Notes: generated by a model not told the origin, from the sequence alone. A DNA stretch of 64,000 nucleotides from Amycolatopsis vastitatis (GCF_002234595.1 NZ_NMUL01000005.1:372001-436000), one strand, 5' to 3'. Shown: positions 26,110 through 36,270, numbered from the stretch's first letter. Numbers and translations are program-made.

Positions 26110-26661
26110 GTGTACGAGGGCGAAATCGCCTCCGTGCTCGTCACCGAGCAGCAGATCAAGGACAAGATCGCGGAGTTGGCGGAGCAGATCGCCGCCGACT
26201 ATCCGCCCAACGGGCAGGGCGAACTCCTGCTGGTGGGTGTCCTGAAGGGCGCGGTCATGTTCATGACCGACTTCGCCCGCGCGCTGCCGCTGCCGACGCA
26301 GCTGGAATTCATGGCCGTCTCTTCGTACGGATCGGCGACCTCGTCGTCCGGCGTCGTGCGGATCCTCAAGGACCTCGACCGCGACATCGCGGGCCGGGAC
26401 GTCCTGATCGTCGAGGACATCGTCGACTCCGGCCTGACGCTGTCGTGGCTGCTGAAGAACCTCGCGAGCCGCAACCCCGCGTCGCTCGAGGTCGTTTCGC
26501 TGCTGCGCAAGCCGGAAGCGGTGAAGGTGGACGTGCCGGTCAAGTACATCGGCTTCGACATCCCCAACGAGTTCGTCGTCGGCTACGGCCTCGACTACGC
26601 CGAGCGGTACCGGGACCTGCCCTACATCGGCACCCTCGATCCGCGGGTCTACACGTCTTGA
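26110..26661 (+). CDS. hpt: Hypoxanthine phosphoribosyltransferase
   Basis: 183 residues; converts hypoxanthine or guanine plus PRPP to IMP or GMP (purine salvage). The PRPP-binding motif is [14 protein letters not shown] (about 97-110); [17 protein letters not shown] and the flexible loop [13 protein letters not shown] are present, as is [26 protein letters not shown] start with GAGGGGAATG upstream. Ends the dacB-zinc protease-tilS-hpt run; about 140 bases separate it from the ESX-type cassette. Confidence 0.97.
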   Translation: MYEGEIASVLVTEQQIKDKIAELAEQIAADYPPNGQGELLLVGVLKGAVMFMTDFARALPLPTQLEFMAVSSYGSATSSSGVVRILKDLDRDIAGRDVLIVEDIVDSGLTLSWLLKNLASRNPASLEVVSLLRKPEAVKVDVPVKYIGFDIPNEFVVGYGLDYAERYRDLPYIGTLDPRVYTS

Positions 26662-26802
26662 CCCGACCGTTCGGCGCAACTACCGGATTTGCGGAACCCC
26701 GGCTTCGCCGATTGCGTCATAGGCTCTGATCACGTGCGTTAACCTATGCGAAGACCAGTCGTGCCCGCGGTGAACCGGGTCGGGGGAACGGGAGAGAGTC
26801 AG

Positions 26803-27168
26803 ATGGGGAACAGCAGCGCCGCCGACGCGAACGCCTTCAAGGCCGCGGCCGCGGCGGGTCAGGTCGGGATCGACCCCGACGCCGCGCAGGCCGTGCTGAA
26901 CAAGATCCGCACCGGCAAGGACGCGGTCGAGGCCCTGCTCGCCGGCGCGGGCACCCTGGCCCAGCCGCCGAAGCTCGGTGACAACCCGGTCGGCAACGCG
27001 ATGGCGGCGAAGTTCGTCCAGCGCGCGGACGGCGGGAACGACTCCTACGCCGCCGCGCTGCAGAACCTGCTCGACCAGTACTCCGCCGCCGAGGAGGGCA
27101 TCGTCACGGCGATGTCCCGGTACCACGAGATCGACCAGGCGGCCGCCGACCCGTTCCGCAACGCCTGA
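26803..27168 (+). CDS. ESX (type VII) secretion substrate, PE/EspC-like
   Basis: 121 residues, helical, Ala-rich, without signal peptide. It has the size and helix-turn-helix feel of a small ESX partner and carries YHEID at residues 107-111, matching the YxxxD/E general type VII secretion signal in a C-terminal helix. ATG 26803 has GGGAGAG upstream. Lies 22 bases ahead of the PPE-like gene, as PE genes precede their PPE partners. The assignment is by features and context, not by strong sequence identity. Confidence 0.68.
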   Translation: MGNSSAADANAFKAAAAAGQVGIDPDAAQAVLNKIRTGKDAVEALLAGAGTLAQPPKLGDNPVGNAMAAKFVQRADGGNDSYAAALQNLLDQYSAAEEGIVTAMSRYHEIDQAAADPFRNA

Positions 27169-27190
27169 GTCCAGAGGGGAACTCGTAGTC

Positions 27191-28600
27191 ATGGCTCCGA
27201 ACCACAGCGACCAGCCGTCGACCGGCAACCCGGGCTCGGTCGTCCAGCTCGGCGACAACTCGGCGTCGCAGAACATCGTCGCCGACGCCCGCGGCCGTTC
27301 CGACGGCTTCGACATGGGCAGCGACCGCGCGATCGCCAACCCGCCGAACTGGAACGCGCAGGCGAGCCAGCAGCTGTACAACGGCGCGGTCAACAACAAC
27401 GACCCCGGCACGGCCGAGGCGACCGGGCACGCCTGGGCGCACCACGGCAGCGAGCTGAAGCAGGCGTCCGACCACCTGTACAACGCGATCGCCGAGCTGG
27501 GCAACGCGTGGGTCGGCCAGGGTGCCGCGGGCGCGCAGGGCTCGCTGGTGGCCATCGCCAACTCCGGTTCGCAGGCGTCCGAGGCCGCGCACACGATGTC
27601 CGACCGGCTCGCCCGGCAGGCCGCGGCGGCCGCCGAGGTCAAGAAGATGCCCGCCCCGAAGGACTACGACCCGAAGCAGGCCATGGCCGCGGCGCTGGCC
27701 GGCGGCCCGGCAGCGCTGATCGCCGACCAGAAGGCTCAGGCGGACGCGGCCAACGACGTCAAGGCGCAGCAGGTCGCGTTCTTCAACGCCTACACCAAGG
27801 CGATGAGCGAGGTCGACAGCTCGACCCCGAGCTTCGGCCCGGAGTCGCTCGGCATGCAGCCGACCGCTTCGCACAACTCCGTTTCGTTCTCCTCGATCGG
27901 CTCCGTCGGCAGCGCGGGCCAGGTGCAGAGCCTGCCCGGCGGCGCGGGTGGCGCGGTCTTCGCTTCCGGCGGCACGGGCTTCGGCGGCCAGGGCGGCGCG
28001 TTCGGCGCGCAGCACGCGGCGGTCGGCCCGAACGCGGCTCACGGCACCGCGGGCTTCGGGCACGAGGCCGCCGCCGCGCTCGGCAGCGACGCGCCGGGCG
28101 GCACGGCCGCGGGCACCGGTACCGGCGTCGGTACCGGCACCGGCACCGGCCAGGTCGCCCCGGGCGGGGCGCAGTCCGGCGGCGGCAACCCGCTCGGCAA
28201 GGTGGGCATGGGCCTCGGCATCGGCGGCCTCGCCGGTGGTCTCGGCGCGCTGGCGTCGCGGGCGCTGGGCTCCGGCAGCAAGTCCGGCGCGAAGGCCGAG
28301 AACGACACGACTCTCGCGTCGGCCGAAGGCCAGGGGCAGAGCGCCGCGTCGGCTCAGGCGCCGCAGCAGGGTGTCGTCTCGCCGGCGGGCACCATCGGCG
28401 GGCAGACCCCGCCGCCGATGAGCCCGGGCATGGGCGGCATGGGCGGCATGGCCCCGCACGGCGCCCACGCGGAGCAGGACGAGGAGCACACGCACGCGTC
28501 CTTCCTCATCGAGGCGGACCCGGACGAGGCCTTCGGCGCGAACCAGGCGACCCCGCCGCCGGTCATCGGCGCGTGGTCCGAGGACGACGAAGACCGCTGA
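27191..28600 (+). CDS. ESX secretion substrate, PPE-like with Gly/Ala-rich C-terminus
   Basis: 469 residues. N-terminal 50-190 is helical with PPNWNAQASQQLYNG and a WxG-type turn (GNAWVGQG, Trp about 107), as in WXG100/PPE folds. Residues 215-470 are low-complexity: Gly/Ala/Ser runs, a (GT) stretch (TGVGTGTGTG), Met/Gly repeats (GMGGMGGM) and an acidic tail. No signal peptide, fitting type VII export as a complex with the preceding small protein. ATG with GAGGGGAAC about 10 bases upstream. Followed by two EspG genes, whose known job is to chaperone PE-PPE pairs. Confidence 0.75.
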   Translation: MAPNHSDQPSTGNPGSVVQLGDNSASQNIVADARGRSDGFDMGSDRAIANPPNWNAQASQQLYNGAVNNNDPGTAEATGHAWAHHGSELKQASDHLYNAIAELGNAWVGQGAAGAQGSLVAIANSGSQASEAAHTMSDRLARQAAAAAEVKKMPAPKDYDPKQAMAAALAGGPAALIADQKAQADAANDVKAQQVAFFNAYTKAMSEVDSSTPSFGPESLGMQPTASHNSVSFSSIGSVGSAGQVQSLPGGAGGAVFASGGTGFGGQGGAFGAQHAAVGPNAAHGTAGFGHEAAAALGSDAPGGTAAGTGTGVGTGTGTGQVAPGGAQSGGGNPLGKVGMGLGIGGLAGGLGALASRALGSGSKSGAKAENDTTLASAEGQGQSAASAQAPQQGVVSPAGTIGGQTPPPMSPGMGGMGGMAPHGAHAEQDEEHTHASFLIEADPDEAFGANQATPPPVIGAWSEDDEDR

Positions 28601-28655
28601 CCCGCAGCCGGGCGCGCACCGCGCGCCCGGCTCGTCCTTCACTGGGGGTGGCTCG

Positions 28656-29441
28656 ATGCCGACCGCTGAGCTGCTCACCCCGGTCGAGGTGGACTTCCTG
28701 TGGGAGTCCGCCGGGCTGGGCGAGCTGCCGTACCCGCTGCGCGTCCGCTCACACGGCGAGACCGTCGACGAACGGTCGATGCTGCGCCGCCGGGTCCTGG
28801 AAGACCTGGCCGCGCGCGGGCTCGCCGACGGCCGCGGCCGTCCCGAGCCGCACCTCGAGGACTACTTCGGCGTGCTGGCGAGCCCCGAACTGAGCCTGGA
28901 CGCCGTCCAGCTGATCGCCCCGGACGCCGAACCGCTGCTCGCCATCGCCGGCGTGCTGGGCGGCCAGGGGCTGCTGGCCGTGCAGGACACCCGCGGCCTG
29001 CACCTGCAGCCGTGTCCGGTGGACGGGCTCGCGAGCGCGATCGTCTCGCTGCTTCCGGGAGCTCCGCGCGGCAGTGAGAAGTCGGTCACAGTGCCGCTGG
29101 AGCAGCTGGTCGGCCCGCACGGCGTCGACTTCCTGCAGCGCCGCGGCAACGGCGACGAGCGTGCTTCGGCCGACGAGGACCGCAAGGCGCTGGCCAGGCT
29201 GCACGCCCAGCCGCGGCTGCGTGGTGGCCAGATCGGCGCCAACGCCCGCAACCGGGTGGGCGGGCGGACGCGCACGCCGGTGCTGAGCTGGTTCGACACG
29301 GAGACCGGCCGCTACTTCACCCAGGCCAGCCGCGGCCGCGACGGCCGGGACTGGATCACCGTCGCCCCCGCCGACGCGGCCACGCTGCGTCACCGCCTCG
29401 GCGAGATGCTGGCGGGAGCCGCGCAGACCAGCACCGTGTGA
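28656..29441 (+). CDS. EspG-family ESX secretion-associated chaperone (copy 1)
   Basis: 261 residues. Family N-terminus LTPVEVDFLWESAGLGELPYPLRVRSHG; C-terminal motif RGGQIGANARNR and SWFDTETGRYFTQASRGRDGRDWITVAPAD. EspG proteins are cytosolic chaperones that bind the tip of PE-PPE substrates and deliver them to the ESX ATPase (known). 55 bases after the PPE-like gene. Shares the opening FLWESA-GELPYPL-VRSHG and the closing segment with the next gene, so the two are tandem paralogs. Confidence 0.88.
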   Translation: MPTAELLTPVEVDFLWESAGLGELPYPLRVRSHGETVDERSMLRRRVLEDLAARGLADGRGRPEPHLEDYFGVLASPELSLDAVQLIAPDAEPLLAIAGVLGGQGLLAVQDTRGLHLQPCPVDGLASAIVSLLPGAPRGSEKSVTVPLEQLVGPHGVDFLQRRGNGDERASADEDRKALARLHAQPRLRGGQIGANARNRVGGRTRTPVLSWFDTETGRYFTQASRGRDGRDWITVAPADAATLRHRLGEMLAGAAQTSTV

Positions 29442-29550
29442 CCTTTGGCAGGATCGAGGCTCCGGCTTCTCCGAGTGTGCTCAGGCGACCGTCCCGTTTT
29501 GTCGGTGGTGCGGGCTACGCTGAGCAAGAGTCCGATCCGGGAGAGTAGTG

Positions 29551-30387
29551 ATGCAAGAGTTCTTCTCGCCACTGGCGTTCGACTTCCTATGGGAGTCGGC
29601 GCAGGTCGGGGAGCTGCCCTATCCGCTGATCGTCCGGTCGCACGGCGCGACCGAGAACGAGCGCGTCTCGCTGCGCCACCGCGCCGACGTCGAGCTGAAG
29701 GCCCGTGGCATCCGGGAGCCGCGCGGCAGGCTCGCGCCGCCGATCGAGGATGCCCTGAACCTGCTGGCCTTCGCCCCGCTGACCATCGACGCACTGCACA
29801 TCCCGCAGTTCGAGGCGCCCACCGTGGGTGTGCTGGCGGCGGCCGACGACACCAAGGGCGTGCTCGCGATCCAGGACGCCGACGGCATCTGGCTGCGGGA
29901 CGTCCCGCCGGACGCCCTGGTGTCCTCGGTCATCGGGGTGCTGCCCGCCGGGCCCCGCGGCAGCGAGGCGTCGGTCACACTTCCGCTGGACGACGCCCTG
30001 CGCACGGCACCGATCCGGGTGCCCGTGCCGCTGCCGGCGGCGGGTGAGGAAGAAGACAAACGGCGGGGCAAGGCGCGCCGGACACCGCTGAGCGAGCGCG
30101 TCACGGCCGATCCGCGCGAGGCCTACGGCCGCATCGCCGGCCAGCCGCGGCTGCGCGGCGGTCAGCTGGCAGCGAACAGCCGTTCGCAGGTCGGGGCCAA
30201 GCAACGGTCCCGCGTGCTGGCCTGGTTCGACACCGCCACCGGGCGCTACCTGAGCCTCTCCCGCGCAGGTACGGACGGCCGCGAGTGGGTCACGGTCGCC
30301 CCCGCCGACGCGGCGACGTTGCGGACCCGGCTGGGCGAGATGGTGAGCAGTGTGTCCGATGGCACGCGTCAAGTTGACCGGCGATGA
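29551..30387 (+). CDS. EspG-family ESX secretion-associated chaperone (copy 2)
   Basis: 278 residues, paralog of the preceding gene: FDFLWESAQVGELPYPLIVRSHGATENER, then RGGQLAANSRSQ and AWFDTATGRYLSLSRAGTDGREWVTVAPAD at the C-terminus. It has a longer linker with a basic run (EEEDKRRGKARR). ATG 29551 is favoured because GGGAGAG sits 5 bases away; a GTG lies directly before it. The 109-base gap from copy 1 may hold its own promoter. Two chaperones for one visible PE-PPE pair suggest distinct clients. Confidence 0.88.
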   Translation: MQEFFSPLAFDFLWESAQVGELPYPLIVRSHGATENERVSLRHRADVELKARGIREPRGRLAPPIEDALNLLAFAPLTIDALHIPQFEAPTVGVLAAADDTKGVLAIQDADGIWLRDVPPDALVSSVIGVLPAGPRGSEASVTLPLDDALRTAPIRVPVPLPAAGEEEDKRRGKARRTPLSERVTADPREAYGRIAGQPRLRGGQLAANSRSQVGAKQRSRVLAWFDTATGRYLSLSRAGTDGREWVTVAPADAATLRTRLGEMVSSVSDGTRQVDRR

Positions 30388-30498
30388 CACCGGCCGGGAA
30401 CCCGGGGGCGGTATCGCCCGTTGACCTGCGAGAGGCTCACAGGGGATGAACGCGGCAGCGGACGGTACCCTGATGGGCAGGTGTCCAGGCACCAGTGG

Positions 30499-30526
30499 TT
30501 GTCAAGATCGTGATGGCGGGTATCAC
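30499..30526 (+). promoter_or_regulatory. Candidate ftsH promoter
   Basis: TTGTCA (30499-30504), 16 bp, TATCAC (30521-30526), about 48 bases before the ftsH start. Plausible housekeeping-sigma promoter, by eye only. Confidence 0.4.
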
Positions 30527-30573
30527 AGGAGCCGCCCAACCAGGGAGGGTCGAGGCCACCAGGGCCGAGTCGT

Positions 30574-32973
30574 ATGAACCGGAAGAGCGTGCTCAGGAAC
30601 CCACTGCTGTGGATCGTCGCGGGGTTGCTGGCGTTGTTCGCGTACAACACGATCTTCGACAGTGATCGTGGGTACACCCAGGCACCCATCTCGGTGGCGA
30701 ACTCCCAGATCTCCTCGAACAACGTCAAGGAAGCCAGCCTCGAGGACAAGGAACAGCAGCTCAAGCTGCTGCTGTCCAAGCCCATCGACGTGGACGGCCA
30801 GCAGGTCACCCAGATCATTTCGCAGTACCCCTCGGACGCCACCCGCCCGATCTACGACTCGTTGATCGCGGCGAAGACCGGTGGCCAGCCGATCAAGTTC
30901 ACCACCAAGGTGACCCAGCAGGGCGTGCTGACGCAGATCCTCATCTTCGCCATCCCGCTCGCCCTCGTCCTGGGCCTGCTGATGTGGATGATGAACAACG
31001 CGCAGGGCGGCGGCAACCGCGTCCTCAACTTCGGCAAGTCCAAGGCCAAGCAGCTGAACAAGGACATGCCCAAGACGACCTTCGGGGACGTCGCGGGCGC
31101 CGACGAGGCCGTCGAAGAGCTGTACGAGATCAAGGACTTCCTGCAGAACCCGGCGCGATATCAGGCGCTCGGCGCGAAGATCCCGAAGGGCGTGCTGCTC
31201 TACGGGCCGCCGGGTACCGGCAAGACGCTGCTCGCGCGGGCCGTCGCCGGCGAGGCGGGCGTGCCGTTCTACACGATCTCCGGCTCGGACTTCGTCGAGA
31301 TGTTCGTCGGTGTCGGTGCCTCGCGTGTGCGTGACCTGTTCGAACAGGCCAAGCAGAACGCGCCGTGCATCATCTTCGTCGACGAGATCGACGCGGTCGG
31401 CCGCCAGCGCGGCGCCGGCCTCGGCGGCGGGCACGACGAGCGCGAGCAGACGCTGAACCAGCTGCTCGTCGAGATGGACGGCTTCGACGCCCGCGGCGGC
31501 ATCATCCTGATCGCGGCGACGAACCGGCCCGACATCCTCGACCCGGCGCTGCTGCGCCCCGGCCGGTTCGACCGGCAGATCCCGGTGTCCGCGCCCGACC
31601 TGCGCGGCCGTAAGGCGATCCTCGAGGTGCACGCCAAGGGCAAGCCGATCGCCCAGGGCACGGACCTGACCAGCCTGGCCAAGCGGACCGTCGGCATGTC
31701 CGGCGCCGACCTGGCGAACGTGCTCAACGAGGCCGCGCTGCTCACCGCCCGCCAGAACGGGCACGTGATCACCGACGTGGCGCTGGAGGAGTCGGTCGAC
31801 CGCGTTGTCGGCGGCCCGGCGCGCAAGAGCCGGATCATCTCCGAGAAGGAGAAGAAGATCACGGCCTACCACGAAGGTGGGCACGCGCTCGCCGCGTGGG
31901 CGATGCCGGACATCGAACCGGTCTACAAGCTGACGATCCTGCCGCGCGGCCGCACGGGCGGGCACGCGCTGCTCGTCCCCGAGGACGACAAGGACCTGAT
32001 GACCCGTTCCGAGATGATCGGGCGGCTGGTCTTCGCGATGGGTGGCCGCACGGCGGAGGAGCTCGTCTTCCACGAGCCCACCACCGGCGCGTCGTCGGAC
32101 ATCGAGCAGGCGACGAAGATCGCCCGCGCGATGGTCACCGAGTACGGCATGAGCGCCCGCCTCGGCGCGGTCAAGTACGGCCAGGAACAGGGCGACCCGT
32201 TCCTCGGCCGGTCGGCCGGACGGCAGGCGGACTACTCGCTCGAGGTGGCGCACGAGATCGACGAGGAGGTGCGCAAGCTCATCGAGACGGCGCACACCGA
32301 GGCGTGGCACGTGCTCAACACCTACCGCGACGTGCTCGACGAGCTGGTCATCGAGCTCCTGGAGAAGGAGACGCTGACCCGCAAGGACCTGGAGCGGATC
32401 TTCGCGACGGTCGAGAAGCGCCCGCACATCACCGTGTTCAACGAGTTCGGTGAGCGGACGCCGTCGGACAAGCCGCCGATCAAGACCCCGGGCGAGCTGG
32501 CGATGGAGCGCGGCGAGCCGTGGCCGCCGCCGGAGAAGGAGAAGCCGGTCCTGAAGCCGGAACCGACCCCGGTCGGCACGGCCCAGGGCGCGGGCGACCT
32601 GCCGGGCGGTCCGCCGTACCCGTCGCCGTCTCCGGTCGACCCGAACGCGAACCCGTACGCCCCGCCGGGTGCCTACCCGAACGGCGGCCGTCCCTACGGC
32701 GGCCCGAACGGTGGTCCCAACGGCACGGCGCACTGGCCGCAGAACTACGGCGGCCAGCAGCCGGGCGGCCCGGCGGGCCAGAGCGGCCCGCCGAACTACG
32801 GTGCCCCTCCGGGCTGGACGCCCGCGACTTCGCCGGGCGGTCAGCCGGGCCAGTCGTGGCGGCCCGGTGGTGACGAACGCCCTCGTGAGCACGGCTGGTT
32901 CGCCGACCAAGCCGGCAACCAGCAGAGCGAGGGGGAGCGTCGTGACGTGGATGGACCAGACAAGCCCCAGTGA
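30574..32973 (+). CDS. ftsH: ATP-dependent zinc metalloprotease FtsH
   Basis: 799 residues, membrane-anchored AAA+ protease degrading membrane and regulatory proteins. Helix 1 at about 12-27, helix 2 at about 113-136. Walker A GPPGTGKT (about 211-218), Walker [13 protein letters not shown], second region of homology [22 protein letters not shown], and zinc site HEGGH (about 433-437). Residues 620-799 are a long Pro/Gly/Asn-rich tail typical of actinobacterial FtsH but without known function. Heads the folate operon; folE starts inside its last 32 bases. Confidence 0.97.
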   Translation: MNRKSVLRNPLLWIVAGLLALFAYNTIFDSDRGYTQAPISVANSQISSNNVKEASLEDKEQQLKLLLSKPIDVDGQQVTQIISQYPSDATRPIYDSLIAAKTGGQPIKFTTKVTQQGVLTQILIFAIPLALVLGLLMWMMNNAQGGGNRVLNFGKSKAKQLNKDMPKTTFGDVAGADEAVEELYEIKDFLQNPARYQALGAKIPKGVLLYGPPGTGKTLLARAVAGEAGVPFYTISGSDFVEMFVGVGASRVRDLFEQAKQNAPCIIFVDEIDAVGRQRGAGLGGGHDEREQTLNQLLVEMDGFDARGGIILIAATNRPDILDPALLRPGRFDRQIPVSAPDLRGRKAILEVHAKGKPIAQGTDLTSLAKRTVGMSGADLANVLNEAALLTARQNGHVITDVALEESVDRVVGGPARKSRIISEKEKKITAYHEGGHALAAWAMPDIEPVYKLTILPRGRTGGHALLVPEDDKDLMTRSEMIGRLVFAMGGRTAEELVFHEPTTGASSDIEQATKIARAMVTEYGMSARLGAVKYGQEQGDPFLGRSAGRQADYSLEVAHEIDEEVRKLIETAHTEAWHVLNTYRDVLDELVIELLEKETLTRKDLERIFATVEKRPHITVFNEFGERTPSDKPPIKTPGELAMERGEPWPPPEKEKPVLKPEPTPVGTAQGAGDLPGGPPYPSPSPVDPNANPYAPPGAYPNGGRPYGGPNGGPNGTAHWPQNYGGQQPGGPAGQSGPPNYGAPPGWTPATSPGGQPGQSWRPGGDERPREHGWFADQAGNQQSEGERRDVDGPDKPQ

Positions 32974-33556
32974 CGCCGACCGCCCGGTCTTCGATTTCGA
33001 CCGGGCGGAGAAGGCGATCCGCGAGCTCCTCCTGGCGTGTGGCGAAAACCCGGAGCGGGACGGTCTCAAGGAGACCCCCGCCCGGGTGGCCCGCGCGTAC
33101 CGCGAGATGTTCGCGGGCCTGTACACCGAGCCCGACACGGTGCTGGACCGGACGTTCGACGAGGCTCACGAAGAGCTGGTGCTGGTCACGGACATCCCGA
33201 TGTTCAGCGTGTGTGAACACCACCTGGTGCCTTTCCACGGCGTCGCACACGTCGGGTACATCCCGAACGCCGCCGGGAAGGTCACCGGGCTCTCGAAGCT
33301 CGCTCGCCTGGTCGACCTCTACGCCAAGCGCCCTCAGGTCCAGGAACGCCTGACCTCCCAGGTCGCCGACGCCATGGTCCGCAAGCTCGAGCCGCGCGGT
33401 GTCATCGTCGTGATCGAGGCCGAGCATCTCTGCATGGCCATGCGCGGCATCCGGAAGCCCGGCGCCCGCACCACCACCTCGGCCGTCCGCGGGCAGCTCA
33501 AGAACTCGCCGTCGTCGCGGGCGGAGGCGCTCGATCTCATCAAGGCGCGCCGGTGA
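32942..33556 (+). CDS. folE: GTP cyclohydrolase I
   Basis: 204 residues; first step of folate synthesis, GTP to dihydroneopterin triphosphate. Zinc ligands: Cys and His in [13 protein letters not shown] and the second Cys in [25 protein letters not shown] and [23 protein letters not shown] are family motifs. GTG 32942 has GGGGGAG about 4 bases upstream; it overlaps the ftsH end by 32 bases. Its stop overlaps the folP start by 4 bases. Confidence 0.97.
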   Translation: MTWMDQTSPSDADRPVFDFDRAEKAIRELLLACGENPERDGLKETPARVARAYREMFAGLYTEPDTVLDRTFDEAHEELVLVTDIPMFSVCEHHLVPFHGVAHVGYIPNAAGKVTGLSKLARLVDLYAKRPQVQERLTSQVADAMVRKLEPRGVIVVIEAEHLCMAMRGIRKPGARTTTSAVRGQLKNSPSSRAEALDLIKARR

Positions 33557-34389
33557 GCATCGGGCTTCCCACGCCCGGCCGGTGCGTTGTCATGGGCGTG
33601 CTGAACGTGACGCCGGATTCCTTTTCGGACGGTGGCCGCTACCTCGGGCTCGACCAGGCGCTGGAGCACGCCCGCGCGATGTGGGCACGCGGTGCCGACC
33701 TGATCGACGTCGGTGGTGAGTCGACGCGGCCCGGGGCGTCCCGGGTGGACGCGGACACCGAACTGCAGCGTGTCCTGCCGGTGATCAAGACCCTTGCCGC
33801 CGAAGGGGTCGCGTTGTCGGTCGACACCACGCGTGCGGCCGTCGCCGCCGCGGCGCTCGAAGCCGGGGCGCACGTCGTCAACGACGTCTCGGGTGGTCTC
33901 GCCGACCCGGACATGGCGCGGGTCGCCGCCGACGCCGGGGTGCCGTGGGTGCTGATGCACTGGCGGGGGCACAGCAAGGACATGCAGGCGCTCGCGAAGT
34001 ACGAGGACGTGGTGGCTGACGTCCGCGCCGAGCTGCTGTCCAGAGTGGACGAAGCGATCGCGGCGGGCGTGGCCGAGAGCGCGATCGTGCTGGACCCGGG
34101 GCTCGGCTTCGCGAAGAACGCCGAGCACGACTGGGCTTTGCTTCGCGGCCTGGATTCGTTGCTTTCGCTGGGTTTCCCGGTGCTCGTCGGCGCTTCGCGC
34201 AAACGGTTCCTCGGCCACCTTCTGTCCGAAAAGGACGGTACGCCGCGGCCGCCGGACGGCCGTGAGGACGCCACCGCCGCGATCTCCGCGCTCGCCGCCG
34301 CCGCCGGGGCGTGGGGCGTGCGGGTGCACGAGGTCGGGGCTTCGCTGGACGCGGTCGCGGTGGCCGCCGCCTGGAGGACGGATGGCTGA
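33553..34389 (+). CDS. folP: Dihydropteroate synthase
   Basis: 278 residues; condenses p-aminobenzoate with dihydropterin pyrophosphate, the sulfonamide target. Motifs: [56 protein letters not shown] and GASRKRFLG are all intact. GTG start inside the folE stop (GTGA). Complete family length. Confidence 0.97.
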   Translation: MSIGLPTPGRCVVMGVLNVTPDSFSDGGRYLGLDQALEHARAMWARGADLIDVGGESTRPGASRVDADTELQRVLPVIKTLAAEGVALSVDTTRAAVAAAALEAGAHVVNDVSGGLADPDMARVAADAGVPWVLMHWRGHSKDMQALAKYEDVVADVRAELLSRVDEAIAAGVAESAIVLDPGLGFAKNAEHDWALLRGLDSLLSLGFPVLVGASRKRFLGHLLSEKDGTPRPPDGREDATAAISALAAAAGAWGVRVHEVGASLDAVAVAAAWRTDG

Positions 34390-34741
34390 CCGGATCACGC
34401 TGACCGGCCTGCGCGTGTTCGGCCGCCACGGCGTGTTCGAGCACGAGAAGCGGGACGGCCAGGAGTTCGTCGTCGACGTCACGGTGTGGCTCGACCTCGG
34501 GCCGGCCGCCGCGTCGGACGACCTGACCAAGACCCTGCACTACGGCGAGCTGGCCGAGCTGGCGGCCGGGATCGTCGCGGGCGAGCCGTACGACCTCATC
34601 GAGAGTGTCGCGGGCAAGATCGCCGACGAGGTCATGCGCGACGAACGCCTGAGCGCGGTCGAGGTGACGGTGCACAAGCCGTCGGCGCCGATCCCGCTGA
34701 CCTTCGACGACGTCGCGGTGACCGTGCGGCGGGACCGATGA
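34382..34741 (+). CDS. folB: Dihydroneopterin aldolase
   Basis: 119 residues; retro-aldol cleavage of 7,8-dihydroneopterin to 6-hydroxymethyl-dihydropterin. [21 protein letters not shown] (pterin-binding Glu), [21 protein letters not shown] and the catalytic Lys in [12 protein letters not shown]. Overlaps folP by 8 bases and folK by 4. Confidence 0.96.
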   Translation: MADRITLTGLRVFGRHGVFEHEKRDGQEFVVDVTVWLDLGPAAASDDLTKTLHYGELAELAAGIVAGEPYDLIESVAGKIADEVMRDERLSAVEVTVHKPSAPIPLTFDDVAVTVRRDR

Positions 34742-35229
34742 GCCGGGCGGTGCTTTCGCTCGGCTCCAACCTGGGCGACCGGCTCGGGTTCCTGAAGCTG
34801 GCCCTGGACGCCGTGCGGCCCGCGCTGGTCGCCGTGTCGAGCGTGTACGAGACCAGGGCCTGGGGTGTCGAGGACCAGCCGGACTTCCTCAACGCCGTGT
34901 GCGTCGTCGACGATCCGGCGCGGGACCACTGGGCGTGGCTGCGCACCGGCCAGGCCGCCGAACAGGCCGCCGGGCGGGTTCGCGAGCTGCGCTGGGGCCC
35001 GCGAACCCTGGACGTCGACGTGGTCACGGTGGACGGCGTGACGTCGGAAGACCCGGAGCTGCTGCTGCCGCACCCGGGGACGCCGGAGCGCGCCAGCGTG
35101 CTGGTGCCGTGGGCGGAGATCGAGCCGGACGCGGTGCTGCCGGGCCACGGCCCGATCGCCACGCTGCTCGCCGCGCGGCCGGCGGACGAGATCGCCACCG
35201 TCCGGCGTACCGAGCTCACGCTGAGCTGA
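34738..35229 (+). CDS. folK: 2-amino-4-hydroxy-6-hydroxymethyldihydropteridine pyrophosphokinase
   Basis: 163 residues; pyrophosphorylates hydroxymethyl-dihydropterin for FolP. Motifs: [44 protein letters not shown] (catalytic Arg/Asp cluster) and [23 protein letters not shown] overlaps the folB stop. In Mycobacterium the next gene is the DUF3180 protein; here a convergent MerR gene separates them. Confidence 0.96.
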   Translation: MSRAVLSLGSNLGDRLGFLKLALDAVRPALVAVSSVYETRAWGVEDQPDFLNAVCVVDDPARDHWAWLRTGQAAEQAAGRVRELRWGPRTLDVDVVTVDGVTSEDPELLLPHPGTPERASVLVPWAEIEPDAVLPGHGPIATLLAARPADEIATVRRTELTLS

Positions 35230-35258
35230 CAAAAGTCAACCCCTGGTCGCTCGCCGAT

Positions 35259-35284
35259 CGCCGAGTTGCTGTCCCAACTCGGCG
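35259..35284. terminator. Hairpin between convergent folK and merR-type gene
   Basis: CGCCGAGTTG (35259-35268) pairs perfectly with CAACTCGGCG (35275-35284) around CTGTCC. No U tract; probably terminates both genes. Confidence 0.6.
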
Positions 35285-35296
35285 ACAGGCAAGTCC

Positions 35297-36241
35297 TCAG
35301 CCGCGCAGGGCCGCGATCATGAAACCGACGGCGGGCTGCGTCGTCGGGACCGGCGGCCAGCCGTTGATGGTCGCCAGCAGCTGCCAGTAGCGCTCGGAAC
35401 GCGGGTCGCCGCCCGAGGCGAAGCGATCGGCCAGTTCGCGGCGGAACTCCGGGGAGGCCGCGTCCTGGTCCGGCCGTGCCGACGCCGCCGCGATCTCCGC
35501 CGCAAGCGTTTGCCCCGTCGGTGACGTCGGGTTTTCTCCGGAGTCCAGAGCCTCTTGGGCGCGGGCGATCCACGCCGTCCAGTTCTCCCGCCAGGCCTCC
35601 GCCGGCTGCTGGAACTCGCCGTCCTCGATCTGCTGCGCCTGCGTCTCGCTCATGCCGCGGATCAGGGCCCGGAAGTCCGGGTCCTGGATCAGTTCGGCGA
35701 ATTCGATCCAGGCTTCGAGCTGCTCGGGCGACGGGTCGTCGGGCAGCTCCGGCTTGCACGAGCGCATCCGGCGGTAGAACTCCTGGTCCACGTCGAGCCC
35801 CGCGACCATCTCGTCCCAGAACTCGTCGACCAGCCGCTTGCGCTCCTCGTCGGACATCGACGCGAGACGGTTCATCAGCTTCACTTCCTCCAGCTCGGAA
35901 TCACGTTTGGCCACCGCGCGCAGCACCGCCCGGCGCAGCCGCAGCCGCCGGATCTGCTCGTCGAGCGCCTCGACGTGCCGGGTCGCCAGCTCGCCGACGG
36001 TCGTCGACTGGCTCAGGGCGGCGGAGACGTCGGCGAGGCCGAGGCCCAGCTCGCGCAGCGTGCGGACCAGCTCCAGGCGGGCCATCGCCGCCGCGTCGTA
36101 GAGCCGGTAGCCGGCGTCGGTCCGCTCGGTCGGTGGCAGGAGGCCCTCGTCCGAGTAGAAGCGGATCGTCTTGACCGGCAGGCCGGTCCGCCGGGACAGC
36201 TCGCCGATGGTGAAGGTCGCGGTGGAGCCCACAAGACGCAT
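35297..36241 (-). CDS. MerR-family transcriptional regulator
   Basis: 314 residues from ATG 36241. N-terminal MerR winged helix: FTIGELSRRTGLPVKTIRFY, DEGLLPPTERTDAGYRLYD and LRELGLGLADVSAAL, then a dimerisation coiled coil (HVEALDEQIRRLRLRRAVLRAV). The C-terminal 170 residues are helical and acidic, without the metal-binding cysteines of MerR/SoxR or a TipAS domain I can identify. ATG 36241 has GGAGAG upstream, but the promoter geometry predicts transcription starting near 36233, so the GTG at 36232 as a leaderless start is a real alternative. Inserted on the opposite strand in an otherwise conserved operon. Confidence 0.9.
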   Translation of the reverse strand: MRLVGSTATFTIGELSRRTGLPVKTIRFYSDEGLLPPTERTDAGYRLYDAAAMARLELVRTLRELGLGLADVSAALSQSTTVGELATRHVEALDEQIRRLRLRRAVLRAVAKRDSELEEVKLMNRLASMSDEERKRLVDEFWDEMVAGLDVDQEFYRRMRSCKPELPDDPSPEQLEAWIEFAELIQDPDFRALIRGMSETQAQQIEDGEFQQPAEAWRENWTAWIARAQEALDSGENPTSPTGQTLAAEIAAASARPDQDAASPEFRRELADRFASGGDPRSERYWQLLATINGWPPVPTTQPAVGFMIAALRG

Positions 36242-36270
36242 GATGAACTCTCCAGTCGGTGGAGAGTCAA
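36240..36270 (-). promoter_or_regulatory. MerR-type autoregulated promoter
   Basis: On the minus strand: -35 TTGACT (36270-36265), exactly 19 bp, -10 CATCAT (36245-36240). The spacer carries CTCTCCA-N5-TGGAGAG. The half-sites CTCCA-N5-TGGAG are the same as in the promoter of the L11 paralog at 15428-15458. Confidence 0.7.

Noticed and set aside
30523..33138. 871-codon minus-strand open frame opposite ftsH
   Set aside because: Arg/Val-rich translation typical of antisense GC shadows; ftsH is certain.
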